The notes: a model not told the origin generated them from the letters alone. Positions 20,441 to 32,174 are shown, counted from the first letter of the stretch. The stretch is 64,000 bases of DNA from Portunus trituberculatus (GCF_017591435.1 NC_059276.1:10103776-10167775); one strand, 5' to 3'. Program-made: numbers and translations.

Positions 20441-20973
20441 CTTATTTCTTCATAGCATGGACACCACAACAGAGTCCTTGAAATCCCCTCTGCCGCTGCC
20501 ACAAAAGATGCAATGGGTGTCTCCGTCTGTGTGTTTGTCTTTCAGTGTCAAGTTTCTAAGCCTTACTTTGGAAAACATTATTGATGCTGGTCTATTGTCA
20601 TACATTTTCTCTTCCACTACCTCTTTCTTCCAATTTTTATCTACTGTTAAACTCAATTTTTCTGCTACAAGTATTTCCTTTTGTCATTTATTACTATACT
20701 CGTCTCTACTCTTATCTTTTAGCTTTCCTTTCTTTATTTTTTCTAAACTTTGAATGAATTTTATTAACTTACTTTATAAAGCTAATTGTTACTGTCATTT
20801 TCCTCCATGTGCTTAATTTAATATTGTTGGTTGTGCCGTATTGTCTCCATAGTACTAGATCCTACCTTTCCTCTTCGTACTGGGACTTGAGTACAACTTG
20901 GTGCTCCTAGGATTGCCCCGTATACAGAATTTCCTATTCTTTGTAATTTCATAATTTTCCTCCTTCACCTCAG

Positions 20974-21985
20974 ATGAGCACTTCCCATTGCCGTGTTCAC
21001 TTTCCCAAGGGGCATGGCAAGACTCTGGCCCAATGCTATGATTGGTTCATGGCACTCCTCAAACAACACCCATTGTTGGAGCCAGTCATCAAGGAAGGCA
21101 GGTGCTGGCCATATCTGACGGTCAATCCTCAGGCTGAAGCATATGCCATGCTGGTGAAGGAGGGCTTCCTTGGCCTCACCATGATCCCAGCAGACCCTGA
21201 TGCCAGGAAGCAGATGGTCATCATTCATGGCATGTCCACCGTCATCAATGTTGGCCTTCTTGACACACCAAAGGCCTTCTTTTGGCTCAAGAGGCGTGTC
21301 GTCGCTGGTGAGCCCCGCCCTCAACTCCTGGGCCTCATTGAAGGACCTGTACCCAGCTCAGTCTACCTCCATGGGTAAGTCGGCACCACGCTGCAGGTAC
21401 TGTTCTTGGGGCCACCCTTCCTCCCGCTGCCTGGAGAAGATTCATGCTGGAACCAGAGTACTTCCACTCTGCTGTAACTGTGGGGGTGATCACAATGCCA
21501 CTTCCCGCCGCTGTCGCGCCAGGCCCAGACCTGTTAGAGAGCCACAGACTACCAGCACTGCTACTGGCCCCTCTAGAGTGGTCTTCCGGTTAGATCCTCC
21601 TCCACAACACAATGTCTGGACAAATGGCCCCTCATCCTGGTCTGCCTTCACTGCTCAGCCATCAGCATTCCCACCCCAGCCCGGCACAGCTGCCCCAGGT
21701 CAGCCTAGGGTGGCTCAACCTTCTGTGCCTTCCACACTGCCACCTGTCCCTGTGCCACCCAGGGATGCCTCCGCCTCTGCTCTTGTGGATGGAGCGCATC
21801 AGCCTGCCACTGCAGCTGCTGCTCCTGCACCGCGGGCTGATCTAGATTTTGAGTACATATATCAGATCCTGATTGAAATCAAGGACAAGGTCAGTGACAT
21901 AGATTTGAGGCTGGCTGCCTTGGTGCAAGACATGGCAAATCCAGCTCCTGTGGTGCGAAGTGGTAGGGATGCAGCTCGTGGCTGA
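20974..21985 (+). pseudogene. Non-LTR retrotransposon ORF1 (gag-like), frameshifted
   Basis: An open frame from the ATG at 20974 to a stop at about 21379 contains LTVNPQAEAYAMLVKEG, then PQLLGLIEGPVPSSVYLHG. The continuation lies one frame over (to 21985) and starts with a two-part zinc knuckle (CRYCSWGHPSSRC then CCNCGGDHNATSRRC), a Pro/Ala-rich linker, and a short coiled-coil-like tail (YIYQILIEIKDKVSDIDL). This is the layout of ORF1 nucleic-acid-binding proteins of Jockey/X-element-like LINEs. The switch between frames near 21379 needs a one-base indel and probably a small deletion. No reverse transcriptase follows: 185 bp later the sequence has AATAAA (22118-22123). It is therefore an ORF1-only copy or a truncated remnant. 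GTAAGT at the break could mimic a splice donor, but no fitting acceptor of sensible spacing is seen. Confidence 0.75.
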
Positions 21986-22117
21986 AAACCGAGATGTGTT
22001 TGCCCCATTTTCAGGGGGAGGCTAGCATGACCCAACCTCCTCTCTTGTTGTATACATTATTGAAACAATTAAGTTATCAATCAATCAATCTCTGTACATA
22101 TGACACTTATGTATCTC

Positions 22118-22123
22118 AATAAA
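22118..22123 (+). terminator. Polyadenylation signal of the ORF1 element
   Basis: AATAAA lies 133 bp after the ORF1 stop, which suits a retroelement or transcript 3' end near 22140. A short (TCAA)n tract sits at 22077-22090. Confidence 0.4.
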
Positions 22124-22139
22124 AGATTGTCACTCTATC

Positions 22140-22716
22140 ACAAACTATTGGTCTATTACTTGCCACATACTAGTCTGGGTCTCAGGTGTACCAGGAGTTC
22201 ATTAGCAGAGGGTAGCAACCTTACTTTATGTGACTTCTGGTGAGAAAAGTTTGTAATATTGTAAAAGCAGCTCACATTCAACCACACACACACACAATGA
22301 AAGACAAGGCCACACACTTCAGTGGAGCCAAGCTTTGTCCCTCCATTACAAGATATAAAGGACAGCAATGAAGGGAAAAAGACATTAAACACTAAGAAAC
22401 CAATATATATTTTCCACCAAGCATCCACCAGCTCCTGTAATTGTACATCATAAAAGTTTTAACACTGTCAAAATGTCAAACACTTTAAAAAGCAATGGAA
22501 ATCAATAAGACTTGGAATTTCACTTGTGGAATCATCAAACTAGTATTTTTCATGTATCCGTCAGAATTATCACACCTAAGAAATGCTATGTTCCTTCACC
22601 CCCCCCCTATCTGTCACACTGCACCACTGGAACATTCAAAAGTATAAAAGATAAGCAGCTATACTCATCCAGTTCACTTATGACTAGACATGGCATGCCT
22701 TCTCACTCACACTTCA

Positions 22717-22759
<43 letters not shown>

Positions 22760-23187
22760 AACAATGACAGTATGAGGTTCAGGAATCAGTGTGAACAGAG
22801 GTTACAGTACCAGCTAACACTACAATAATCAGCAATATATGTATTATACTGCTAATGTATTCAGTAAACCGAGAATAAATAGTTTTGACTAAGCAGACAA
22901 TGGTATAGTATGATATAAAGCTCAAACAACCTGGACTGACCTATCTATAAAATCATGGATGCAAAAGAAGTTAGATCAGCATGCAATTTAAAAAAGGACA
23001 ACGTACAGACTGCCCATAACTAAACTGTACTTAGTAACCAACATATCACCAGCCTTGAGTACAGACAGGTCATCACAACAGCAAGGATCACAGAGAGTTC
23101 AGAGATACCCTGGGATTCATTCCTCCTGAAGTAGTTGTAGTGTTCACAGGCAGCAGTACAACAGAGCTCAATCACAGTACTGACCAA
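22140..23187. other. Probable RAD52 3' UTR and spacer
   Basis: AT-rich, no open frame of note. It contains a (CT)n tract at 22723-22756. The part next to 23187 is presumably 3' UTR of the RAD52 gene; no clear minus-strand AATAAA was seen. Confidence 0.4.
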
Positions 23188-26100
23188 TTATACACTGCCA
23201 TCTAATCTTCTTTTCTTGTTTTGCAAGAGTGGACTCCTCCTGCCATCCATGAATCCATTGCTGCGCGACATGGGAACCTTAAAGTCCTCATACTTGTTGG
23301 TGTTCCCTTTGTTGACACGAGGGGAGCGCCACAGGGAGCCGTCCTCAACCTCACCAAACCCAACCTTGCTGCTGTTACTGCTGCTATCATTCTCATCATA
23401 ATCCTTCTCCACCTTCACCTGCACATAGTCACCCACGATGGAGTTACTTGAGCCCTGCTGGAGTCTGTAGCTGTGTGTGCTGCTCACCACTGAACTAGAG
23501 GGCCTTGCACAGCTACCATTCATTTGATTCCTGTTAGAAGAGAAACCAAACCCATTCTTGTGAACAGTATTGCTTTGTCTCATACAGATTGCTGGCTTTC
23601 CATACACTGCCTTGCTGGAGTTGGTGGCAGATGGGCTGAAGGCTGCCGAGGAGGATGCACGTCCCACCTGACCAATACCGGACTGCTGGTTCTCATATCG
23701 CTCCTTAGTGCGTGAGGGAGTGAGGCCCAGGGAGAAGGCAAAGGACTCAGTCTGTTGCTCCTCCTCCTGGGCCTCTATAAGCTGCTGGGTCATCAGTTGG
23801 GCCCAGAAGCTTGGATCATCTGAAATGTGTATAGTGTGTAGTGAGGGTCATTTGTCTTTCTAGTTGTGCAATTGGTTATCATGCTATTACTATCATCTCA
23901 CTTCCATAATAAAGAAAGGAATAATACTTCTAAAACAGGGAAAAAATAAGATCTCGGAAAACATAAGCCATCACACATCACTCATATCTTCAAAGCTAAT
24001 AAATAACTAAAAAGATAGAGGAAAAAATATCACATCAATTTGAGAACCTAGAAATAACACACAACTCATAGCTTCACATTCCACAGCATCAGAAACCTCA
24101 TAAGAAAAGATTATATTGTAAAAAAAACACATGAATCAAGAAAACCACAAAGTACATTATAGTTTAACAAAGGCAGCCACTCACCCTCAGCCACCAGCTC
24201 CTCCCCCCACGAGATGTCATCAATACTATCATTGGAAGAGAAAAGCGTTGAATTTGCCACACTCTTGTTCTTCATCCTCAGTTTAAATTCTTGCTGTTTC
24301 TCTCTTTGGCGCCGCTTCCTCTCCTCCTTGTTGTCTCTGAAGCAGGCACTGAACATCTTGCTATTAGGTGAGACATTGATCATATCCGCAGTGAACCCAA
24401 CAAAGGAATTAGCTGACATTTCTTTCTCCTCCTGATTCTTGACACTGCCTTGAAACAGGACACTCGGGGAAGATGAAGAAGAGGAAGAAGAAGGAAGAGG
24501 TGCAGAAGGAGGAGGAGGGGAGGAGGAGGAGGAGGAGGAAGAGGAAGAGGAAGAGGAAGAGGAAGAGGAAGAGGAGGAGGAGGATTAGGAGGAGTGGATG
24601 TATCTGCCTGAGCTTGAGCCTTGAATGTTGTTGTTTCCATTGGGGTATTGAACAATGCTAACTCACAGCCAGTAAATAGGTCTGAGTCTGCAGTGGTGTT
24701 TTGCTGTGGGAGTGCTGGCTTGCTGGAATCCTGTGGCTGTGCTGGGCCTGCTGTGTTAAGTTCCTTTGCTGTGCTTGTGTTGACAGCTGCCACAGGAGTC
24801 TTGGGGCCTGCTGGCAAACTAGCAACTGACTCTGGTGGGAAACTAAGCTTTCCTACCACTGGGAATTCCTTTTTAGTTGAGCTGTTTCCAGGTTTTGGAA
24901 ATGAATCAGTGTTATGTGCAGTGGTGGTGGTGGTGGTAATGGTGGACGCAGTGGAGGTGGTGGTGGGGAAGGTGGTGTAGCTGGTGGAGGCTTCAGGATC
25001 TCTCTTCCCTGCACTACAACTAGCTGTCTTGGTCTGCTGGTTCATGCTGGAAGTGCCTTGGTTGGCTGTGCTGGGGCCTTGCTGTGTCTCATGTGGTGTG
25101 TGGCTTCCTTCACTAGATTTCTTTTGCAGACTCTGAAATCAGCACAATAAGCAATGATTTCATGATAAATGGCTGAGGATTTGAGTTTATTGTGGTTATA
25201 TATTAAAATGTATCCCTAAATGGCTGGATGCTGAAGGTAAACATAGCCATTTATTAGAACTTTTACCTAAATGGCTGAAGACTCAACTTTACTGTGGTTA
25301 TCTATTAAAATGTTTCCCTAAGTGGTTTGATGCTGTTCATTTATCAAAACTTTTACCTAAATGGCTCAAAATTAATGGTAAGATGATCATATACTAAACA
25401 TTACAGGCTAACATGGTCATATACTAAAAACATCCCCTAGACAGTTGAATATACGGTTATCAGTCATACATCAAAATTATTCCCTATATGGCTGAAAAAT
25501 TATAGGTAAACTTGATCACCTGCTAAAACTTTCCCTATTTCCCTAATGAATCAACCCTTTTTTAGCTTTCCTTATGGGCTGCTACTCTTGACGGATCTTT
25601 TCTTTTCACTTTTATTGCTCTCTTATATAAAAAAAAAAAGGACAGAAAAAAGAGAAACAAAGAATACACACTCACCTGTCTCCTGCGGATCTTTTCTTTT
25701 CACTTTTATTGCTCTCTTATGTAAAAAGAAAAGGAAGGAAAAAAAAAGAGAAACAAAGAATACACACTCACCTGTCTCCTGCCTTCCTCTAGCACTCTCC
25801 GACGCAGCTGAGCTAAGCCTGAGGTGGCACCGGCCTCGAGAAGACTAGAGGGACAGATGGGTAGCTCGGTGGTGGCTGGAGTCTTGCTAATGTACCTGAT
25901 GTAGTCCTTGTCACTGAGACAGTTCCCCATAGCATTGCCGAACCCCTTCAGTGCTCTCTTCAGCCCATCAGTCACTGCTTCCTGTGTGGGTGGGGCTGTA
26001 TTAAGTGCCGAGTTGCTTTCTGTGTTTTGCTTTTGTTAAAAATCAAAAACCTACAGTAATAATGGGAGTCACCTGGCTGTCCTGCATTACCTGAGCCAAG

Positions 26101-29100
26101 CAGTGATCAGGTAACACCCTTCCCTCACCCTCATCTGGCCACCTACTTTCTAATCCATGTAAATGTAAAACCAAAAAAATTCTAACCTTGCGTGCCTTCT
26201 CGAGTGACAGTGCCTTGCTTTTCATGCCCTCCGAGATGCCATAGCCAATGTCCTCATGGAACACCCCATCCTTCAGCTGCACTCGTACCTTGGAGCTGAC
26301 GCCCACATAGTAACGCCCATTGTAGTGGTCCACAAAGTCTGTAATATAGGACTGCTGTGAAGTAGTCAGCCTGTACTGGAAGAAGTAAATTTAAGGAATA
26401 TCTGGATAAAAACAGATTGTGAGGCAGGACAGTATGAGCATAGTGTGACTCTTCTTGTACCTCACAACTAAGTAAACACAACTATTGTCTGTCTAATCTA
26501 AAGTGGCTCATGGGTTCAAAATATATTGTAGCTTATTGATGATATAATTGATTCCATATGAATAATTCTTGTTTTCTGTTGATTTACACACTTATCACAA
26601 GGACAGCTTACACTTTTCCTCAAGATCTGACAACTACACATTCCTCCAACACACCAATCAGACTGAGAGCCAGGACCCATTTTAGGGTTTATTTATTTAT
26701 TTATTTTTTTTATACGTAAAAGAGAAGCCAGCCAAGGCTAAGAAAAAGAAAAAAAAAAAAAAAAAAAAAAAAATGTTCACTCGAGTGCTGGTTCCCTAAA
26801 AGAAAAGTAAAGAGTTAACCAAAAGAATAGACAGACTATAGGTAAATACAAGTAGTCAAGATGCAGCCTCACCAATAGTCTGGCTGGTGACTGAGTGGCT
26901 CCATCCATTGAAACCAAATATCTCATTAGCCAGCATGACAACCCTCCATCCTTCAATGTAAGCCAGGCGCTGACCTCCTGGCCCGGTACGCTGGCTGATG
27001 AACCCTCGGCCAAGCTTCTGCTGTAGCACATTCTGGATGGCTGACTGCTCCTCCCCTGTGAACTGGGACTGAGAGAAGCAGACAAGGAATAAGACATGTT
27101 GTATTGACATTTTCCTGTTGTTTCTTATCCTTTTATTATGTTCTGCTCATCAAGTTTTTTCCTCTGACTTTTCCTCTTCTTCTACTCATCATACACTATT
27201 CCTTTCCTATCTTGTATCTTTGTATTGTCCAAAAGTAATTGTCATATAATATTTTCATCTATATATGGCATCTTTTTATTCTGCTCTGTCCATCAAGTTT
27301 TCCCAATGACTTTTCCTCTTCTTCTACATTATACACTATTCCTTTTCTATCTTGTATCCTTATATTGTCAAAAAAGTCATTTTTATATATTTTCTTCCTC
27401 ATGGTGAGATAGTGAGAGAGTGTTATCCATTGGAGGAGGAAGAGGAGGACAAGGATAGTGAAGATATGGTGGGTGTGTTGGTATGATGAGATGGTGAAAG
27501 AACTGAGTGGTGAGAAACAGTGACTGAAAGAGGAAGATAATGAAAGGTGTTGGCTGTTGGCATGGTGAAGTAGTGAGAGTGTTATCCATTGGGGGGAGTA
27601 AGAGGAAGACAAGGAAAGTGAGGACATGGTGATATGGTGAATGAGGAAGACAAGGAATGAGAGATGATGAGTGTGTTTGTGTGGTGAGGTGGTGACGTAT
27701 GGTGAGAAACTGTATTATCCAATGTGGGGGGAGTAAGAGAATGAAAAAGAAAATGAGGATATGGTGGATGTGGATGTGGTGATATGGTGAGATGGTGAAA
27801 CAGTGGCTCGTATTGTGAAATGCTTTGCTCTCTCAGCATCACTACTTAACAAAGGCTGTAGTTGCAGATACTCTTGTTTTTAAAGGTATTTTATGGTTCT
27901 GGTGATAGATTGGCAAGATTTAAAGTTTATCACAAGGAAAAACTGTCTTGAAAACCCGACTAGTTGTCTCTGTGGCCTTGGAAAATTGTCGTAGTGAGAA
28001 AACAAGGCATTTCTCAATATGGCCAAGTGTTCTATCAATTGGTAATCTTAAGCAAGGCATATGAACTCATTACATAGTGGAGCAAGAAATATGAGTCAAA
28101 AGAAAGAATTGTAGGAAAAACTCACATTACCTTCATATGCAAAAATATCCATCCAGTAGAAAATTTGTTAAGAAAAGTGTATAAAACTGATACTTTGACA
28201 GGAAAAGCTAATTCTGAGTAGTGAGAGTTAGCACAATATACAGAAACACCTCTCTCTCTCACGGCAACCATTTTTGAGGGCCACAGAGAGAATTAGCTGA
28301 GTTCTAAAGGTAATTTCTCCTCTTGGTAATGCAACAACCTTGTTAATATGGCACTAGAACTACAGAAACACCATTAACAATCCATTAAACTTTAACTAGA
28401 GCCCTTTGAAAATAGAAGACGTGAGATACAGAAGTGTTTCAAAATATGGGCATTAGTCGTGAAATACATCAGCTGTAGCCATTGTCTGAATTATTACCTC
28501 CCTCACTGCAAATTCCACACACAGATAAGTACACAGTAAGATTTTCTGCATCACAGGGCTGGGGAGAAGTCAAAATGGCACTAACTAAGGACAAAAATGG
28601 AAAAATTGTAGGAAAGTTTATGAAAAGATGGTGTTATGATTTCTACACTATCTTATACAGTTGTTAGGGTAAAAATTCCACTGAAATATATTGACACAAC
28701 ACAAGGAGGAATACTGTAATTGCACTGGAGAGTAAATAAACCCAAGAAAAATTATACAATCTCCCACAATAGCCATAAATAAGATACACCACATAATGAC
28801 TGAAAAAACAAAATTTACATCACAAAACCCACACAGCTTAGAAATACATAAACACATAAGTAAATATGACAAAACCACACTTGAAAAACCCAGAAATACC
28901 CAACGGAGAGCCCAAAATAAGATAAAATTGCAGAAGATAAGAGATAGGATAATAAAGGAAAAAATTATCTTTCACAGCCATCACAGGTAACAAATACATG
29001 ACCACACTGAAATAAATAGCAAAACCACACTTGATAAACCCAAAAATACCCAAGATGAACCCCGAAATAAGGCGAAACAGCACAAGATAAGGTGAGGGAA

Positions 29101-29190
29101 TCAAACCACATAACTGATTACCAAGCCTCATGTACCTGTTCTTGTCCTTACCTGGCCAAATATATTCCCAATGCGGCTACCTGTCTCCAT
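23188..29190 (-). CDS. RAD52: DNA repair protein RAD52
   Basis: Seven exons join in phase to about 652 residues: 29190-29152, 27068-26873, 26338-26187, 25981-25772, 25132-24667, 24448-24185 and 23819-23188. The N-terminal 180 residues hold the conserved RAD52 annealing domain: SQFTGEEQSAIQNVL, YIEGWRVVMLANEIFGFNGW, YYVGVSSKVRVQLKDG, HEDIGYGISEGMKSKALSLE and EAVTDGLKRALKGFGNAMGN. RAD52 forms rings that anneal complementary single strands and helps RAD51 loading in homologous recombination. The tail is long and Ser/Thr/Gln-rich; it contains RDNKEERKRRQREKQQEF, then a Lys/Arg end (NKKRRLDGSV) that could act as a nuclear signal. The protein is longer than human RAD52 (418 residues), the excess being disordered tail. 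The 219-bp intron 24449-24666 is my inference: the frame stays open through it but becomes Pro/Leu-only and then loses the downstream frame. Confidence 0.93.
24449..24666 (-). other. Short RAD52 intron carrying a (CCTCTT)n/(TCC)n tract
   Basis: Donor GTGAGT follows DLFTG and the acceptor is TGTTTCAAG. Splicing gives a phase-1 junction reading TGCSVKNQEEKEMSAN, in frame with the next exon. The intron is dominated by a roughly 130-bp pure pyrimidine tract on the transcribed strand. Read through, it would code Pro-Leu repeats. Confidence 0.65.
25585..25785. repeat. Tandem duplication covering the donor end of RAD52 exon 4
   Basis: Two copies of about 98 bp (GGATCTTTTCTTTTCACTTT ... AATACACACTCACCTGTCTC) lie side by side. 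Only the right copy is joined to the exon body; the left one keeps the last 10 or so exon bases and a perfect donor. Confidence 0.8.
27119..27410. repeat. Interspersed CT-rich repeat, two tandem copies
   Basis: Units at 27119-27267 and 27268-27410 match each other and the block at 20287-20440. They lie in RAD52 intron 1. Confidence 0.65.
27411..27840. repeat. Degenerate purine-rich minisatellite
   Basis: Phrases such as GTGTTATCCATTGG, AGACAAGGA and ATGGTGA(G/T)ATGGTGA recur at irregular spacing of about 120-160 bp. It lies in RAD52 intron 1. Confidence 0.6.
27809..28022. mobile_element. MITE family B copy in RAD52 intron 1
   Basis: GTATTGTGAAATGCTTTGC pairs with GCATTTCTCAATATGGCC; the interior keeps GAAAACCCGACTAG and CTGTGGCCTTGGAAAA. 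Confidence 0.75.
28236..28452. mobile_element. MITE family B copy in RAD52 intron 1
   Basis: Opposite orientation to the copy at 27809; ends AGAAACACCTCTCTC and AAGTGTTTCAAAATATGGGC. Confidence 0.7.
28860..29110. repeat. Degenerate AT-rich tandem duplication, about 150 bp unit
   Basis: CAAAACCACACTTGA(A/T)AAACCCA and AATACCCAA recur at about 150-bp offset in RAD52 intron 1. Confidence 0.6.
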
Positions 29191-30034
29191 CACACCTGGG
29201 GGAGGCGCAGGAAACTCGTAATGGGAGAGAGGAGTGGGAGAGTAGGAGGCGCCAGTGAGTGAGTGAGTGAGAGTTCTCCCTCTCTTCTAGTGAATAGGGA
29301 TTTGTGCTTCTCTCTCTAATAACGATGGTAATTCTCTTTATATTATTTCTCTATTGCTGTTACATAATGGAATGCTTTACATCCAAGCTGTGTATTCGCT
29401 TTGTATAAAGATAATGAGTATTTTTATTACGATTTGCGGGGTTTCCCAAAATTATTAGTCGTGGGAGGGTATTATGAAGTTAAACGCATGTGAATTTGTG
29501 GCCGTGTGATATATAGAGACAAAAATGAGTAATGTTAATGATGATGTTATAAAAATACTGATAAAAGTCTGGCAGCAGTATTGCATAAAACGAGAAAACT
29601 TCCCTGACTTGACTTCTTTTTAAGAGGGAAGTTTTAAGACATTTGTCCCAGACTTTTGGCAAACTCTATTAATCTTTTGGGGAACTGGCAATCAAATGGG
29701 GCTTTTTTATCTAATATTTTATTGCCCTTAGCCAGATTCCCCTCTTCCATAGAAAAGAAATATAAAGTTTTCCTCGCTGGGGAAATAAACGAAACTATAA
29801 AGATTATTAAACATGAAATAGACAAAACTATGGGTAACTAGACACAGAAAGACTCACATACATTAAAAACAATAAAAATATATATCAATACGAGTAATAT
29901 AGACTTTATTAACCCTAAATTAGTGAGCCCCGATAGAAGGAAAGACAGTACAGAAGCGGGGCGGCCAGACTGACGAGGCAGAATAGAGGCAGACTGAGTG
30001 AACTAGACTAGTGAACGCTACTCATCTACCAACA
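29191..30034. promoter_or_regulatory. Shared 5' region of the divergent RAD52 and POMP genes
   Basis: The two start codons face away from each other with 844 bp between them. Both 5' UTRs and promoters must lie here unless untranslated exons sit elsewhere. No TATA box at sensible spacing and no CpG cluster stands out; the POMP side has a GC-richer block at 29925-30030. Bidirectional use is inferred from geometry alone. Confidence 0.5.
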
Positions 30035-30171
30035 ATGGTGAGGCTTGCGGTGTGACTTTAGCCTACAAATTTAACCTGGGGACTGGTGAAGGGATGGTGA
30101 TTTACATGTGCACTGCGATTGGTGTTGAAATGTGATGCGTGTGGTATAATGTTGTGTTGGATGTATTGCTG

Positions 30172-30214
<43 letters not shown>

Positions 30215-31699
30215 CCAAATCCGCTTCCTCTGAATCCTAATAGTTATTAATATCAGTAACCGTAGTTCTGATACAGTAAAGAGCCGCATATGACCCCCCT
30301 ACCGGGCACCTCATGGCCTGACTTGTCTACGATGCTATTGATGTCTTTGTTTTTATGTCAGTTCAGTAAATCACTCAGGTGTAATGAAAGTGAAGTCTTG
30401 AAATTAGGTTTGGCTGTCTCAAGGATGTGGTTTATGGAAATGTGTAATTTTCTCTCTCTCTCGTTCTGTTTTCCTTATTTTGTTAAAGCTAGGACAGTTT
30501 TGGCATCAGTTTTTTCACATATTTGACTTTTCTCCCTGTCCTCGCCTGTTTTCCTTCCTTGAATGTTAGTGCCCTTTAGATTCTAACTTACAGAATCTGT
30601 AGTGGTAGAATAGACACAAACAGCCTCGTTAGACCCAGTAGGGCTGTTGCTGTCTGTGCTATCCTTTATATTCCTTTGTATTATCACCTCTTTATTCCAG
30701 ACTCTGCCACTGAACAAGCCCTTTGAGGTGTCCGGCCATCAGGAAAAAGACTATGGCGCAGAGATGGGTATGATGCGCCGCGCCCCCACAGCCACCTCCT
30801 CACACCCCCTGGAGGAGTCAGAGAGGACCTACCACCAGCGTCAAGACCAGCACAAGTTAAACTCTGCCACTCGGGCCTTTGGGATTGGCTATGCCCTTCA
30901 CTTCAAACACGAGAGAGCAGCCGTGAGTTGTTCCTTTGTTATGGGATTGATTTCTGAGAGTATTGGTGTGGTGTGATGGTGTGTTGGGAGACTTGTTCCC
31001 TTCAGTACTGTTAAAACTCATCATTCCATCTTTGCTGCCTTTAAAACTCCCATTCATTGCTATGATTTAGTGGTTTCATGTGGTGTAGGGGGACTCGTTT
31101 CCTTCAATATATACTGTAAAAAAACTCTTCACTTCTTCTCTGGCGCCTTAAAATTCTTTGTCATTGTTTTCCATCAATACTTCAATACTGTTAAAACTCT
31201 TCATTCCTTCTCTGCTGCCTTTAAAACTCCCAGTCATTGCTTCCCGTCAGTACTTCAAAACTATTAAAACTCTTCGTTCCTTTGTTGTCTTTAAAACTGT
31301 CTTTGCTTTGATGTGGAGGTTTCATGTGGTTTAGGGAGACTGGTTCCTTTCAGTGTTAAAACTCTTCATTCCTTTTCTGTTGCCTTTAAAACTCCAAGTC
31401 ATTGCTAACTGGTAAGCCGTTTAAAGTCAGCATTGGTCCAAATCATAACTTTAAGGTGCTATTCAGTTATACCAGCATAGTAATCAAGTGGAAATACTGG
31501 AGTAACAAGTATTCTCCCTCAGGCTGGATGTCACCAGATTGGTCACTTGGGGTTCCTGCCACGCTCCAATGCTCACCTGCAGGCCCTCACTGGCAGGGAC
31601 CTGGAGCTGGATTTCACCGACACACTGGGAGTACAGCCAGAGGTCACCTACAACCCACACCTCTACATGGAGCAAGAGCAGAGAAAGAGCATGTTTTGA
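30035..31699 (+). CDS. POMP: Proteasome maturation protein (POMP/Ump1)
   Basis: Three exons, 30035-30037 (only the ATG), 30701-30922 and 31523-31699, give 133 residues, close to the 141 of human POMP. Family landmarks in order: SSHPLEESERTYHQRQDQ (HPLExSE motif), an internal ATRAFGIGYALHFKHE helix, HLGFLPRSNAHLQALTGRD (the LPFLPSSN...GRD block) and a short NPHLYMEQEQ end (PHLxxE). The family chaperones assembly of the 20S proteasome half-mers and is degraded as the first substrate. The start codon stands alone on exon 1 directly before GTGAGG, which is unusual but in phase; the next in-frame ATG lies at codon 25 or so and would remove only the variable start. Sequence is divergent from vertebrates, so the call rests on the spaced motifs. 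Confidence 0.85.
30985..31410 (+). repeat. Minisatellite in POMP intron 2
   Basis: About five degenerate copies of a unit containing TTAAAACTCTTCATTCCTT, GCTGCCTTTAAAACTCC and (A/G)GTCATTGCT, spaced 60-90 bp. Confidence 0.75.
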
Positions 31700-32171
31700 G
31701 GCTAAGATAAGGTTGTAGTGTCTCGTCTGTGGCTTATCATGGAGTGTTGTGGTGATATCTATCTTTAGGTTGATTATTCCCTTTTGTTTATGCTTCAGAG
31801 AGTCTTGTTTCACACATAGTTAGTGAAGTTTTGTAGGTGTTTGCTGACAGAATTTAAACAAGGGAAAAATGTACACCCTAAAAAATACACTTATCAGTAT
31901 AAAATGTGCTGTCTTTTTTTATACATTAAACCTTCAGGAAGATACTCTTTAGGCAAGCAATGGCCACTAAAAACAAATAATCAACATGATTTGTCAAATT
32001 TATTTCAATATATTTATTTTACCCACAGTTTTCTTTCAAATTCCTTCACCAGCTAACATTCACACACTACCCATTAGTCACTACTTGGGTTTTAACAAAT
32101 AAATTCATGTTTAATATTATATACACCACTTTCAATATGACTGCACCAATATTGCACTGTACATACATAAT

Positions 32172-32174
<3 letters not shown>

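Noticed and set aside
21612..21845. Plus-strand Leu/Pro-rich frame inside the ORF1 copy
   Set aside because: It is an out-of-frame shadow of the Pro-rich linker.
24473..24661. Plus-strand Arg/Lys/Glu-rich frame
   Set aside because: It is the reverse strand of the pyrimidine repeat in a RAD52 intron and has no independent support.
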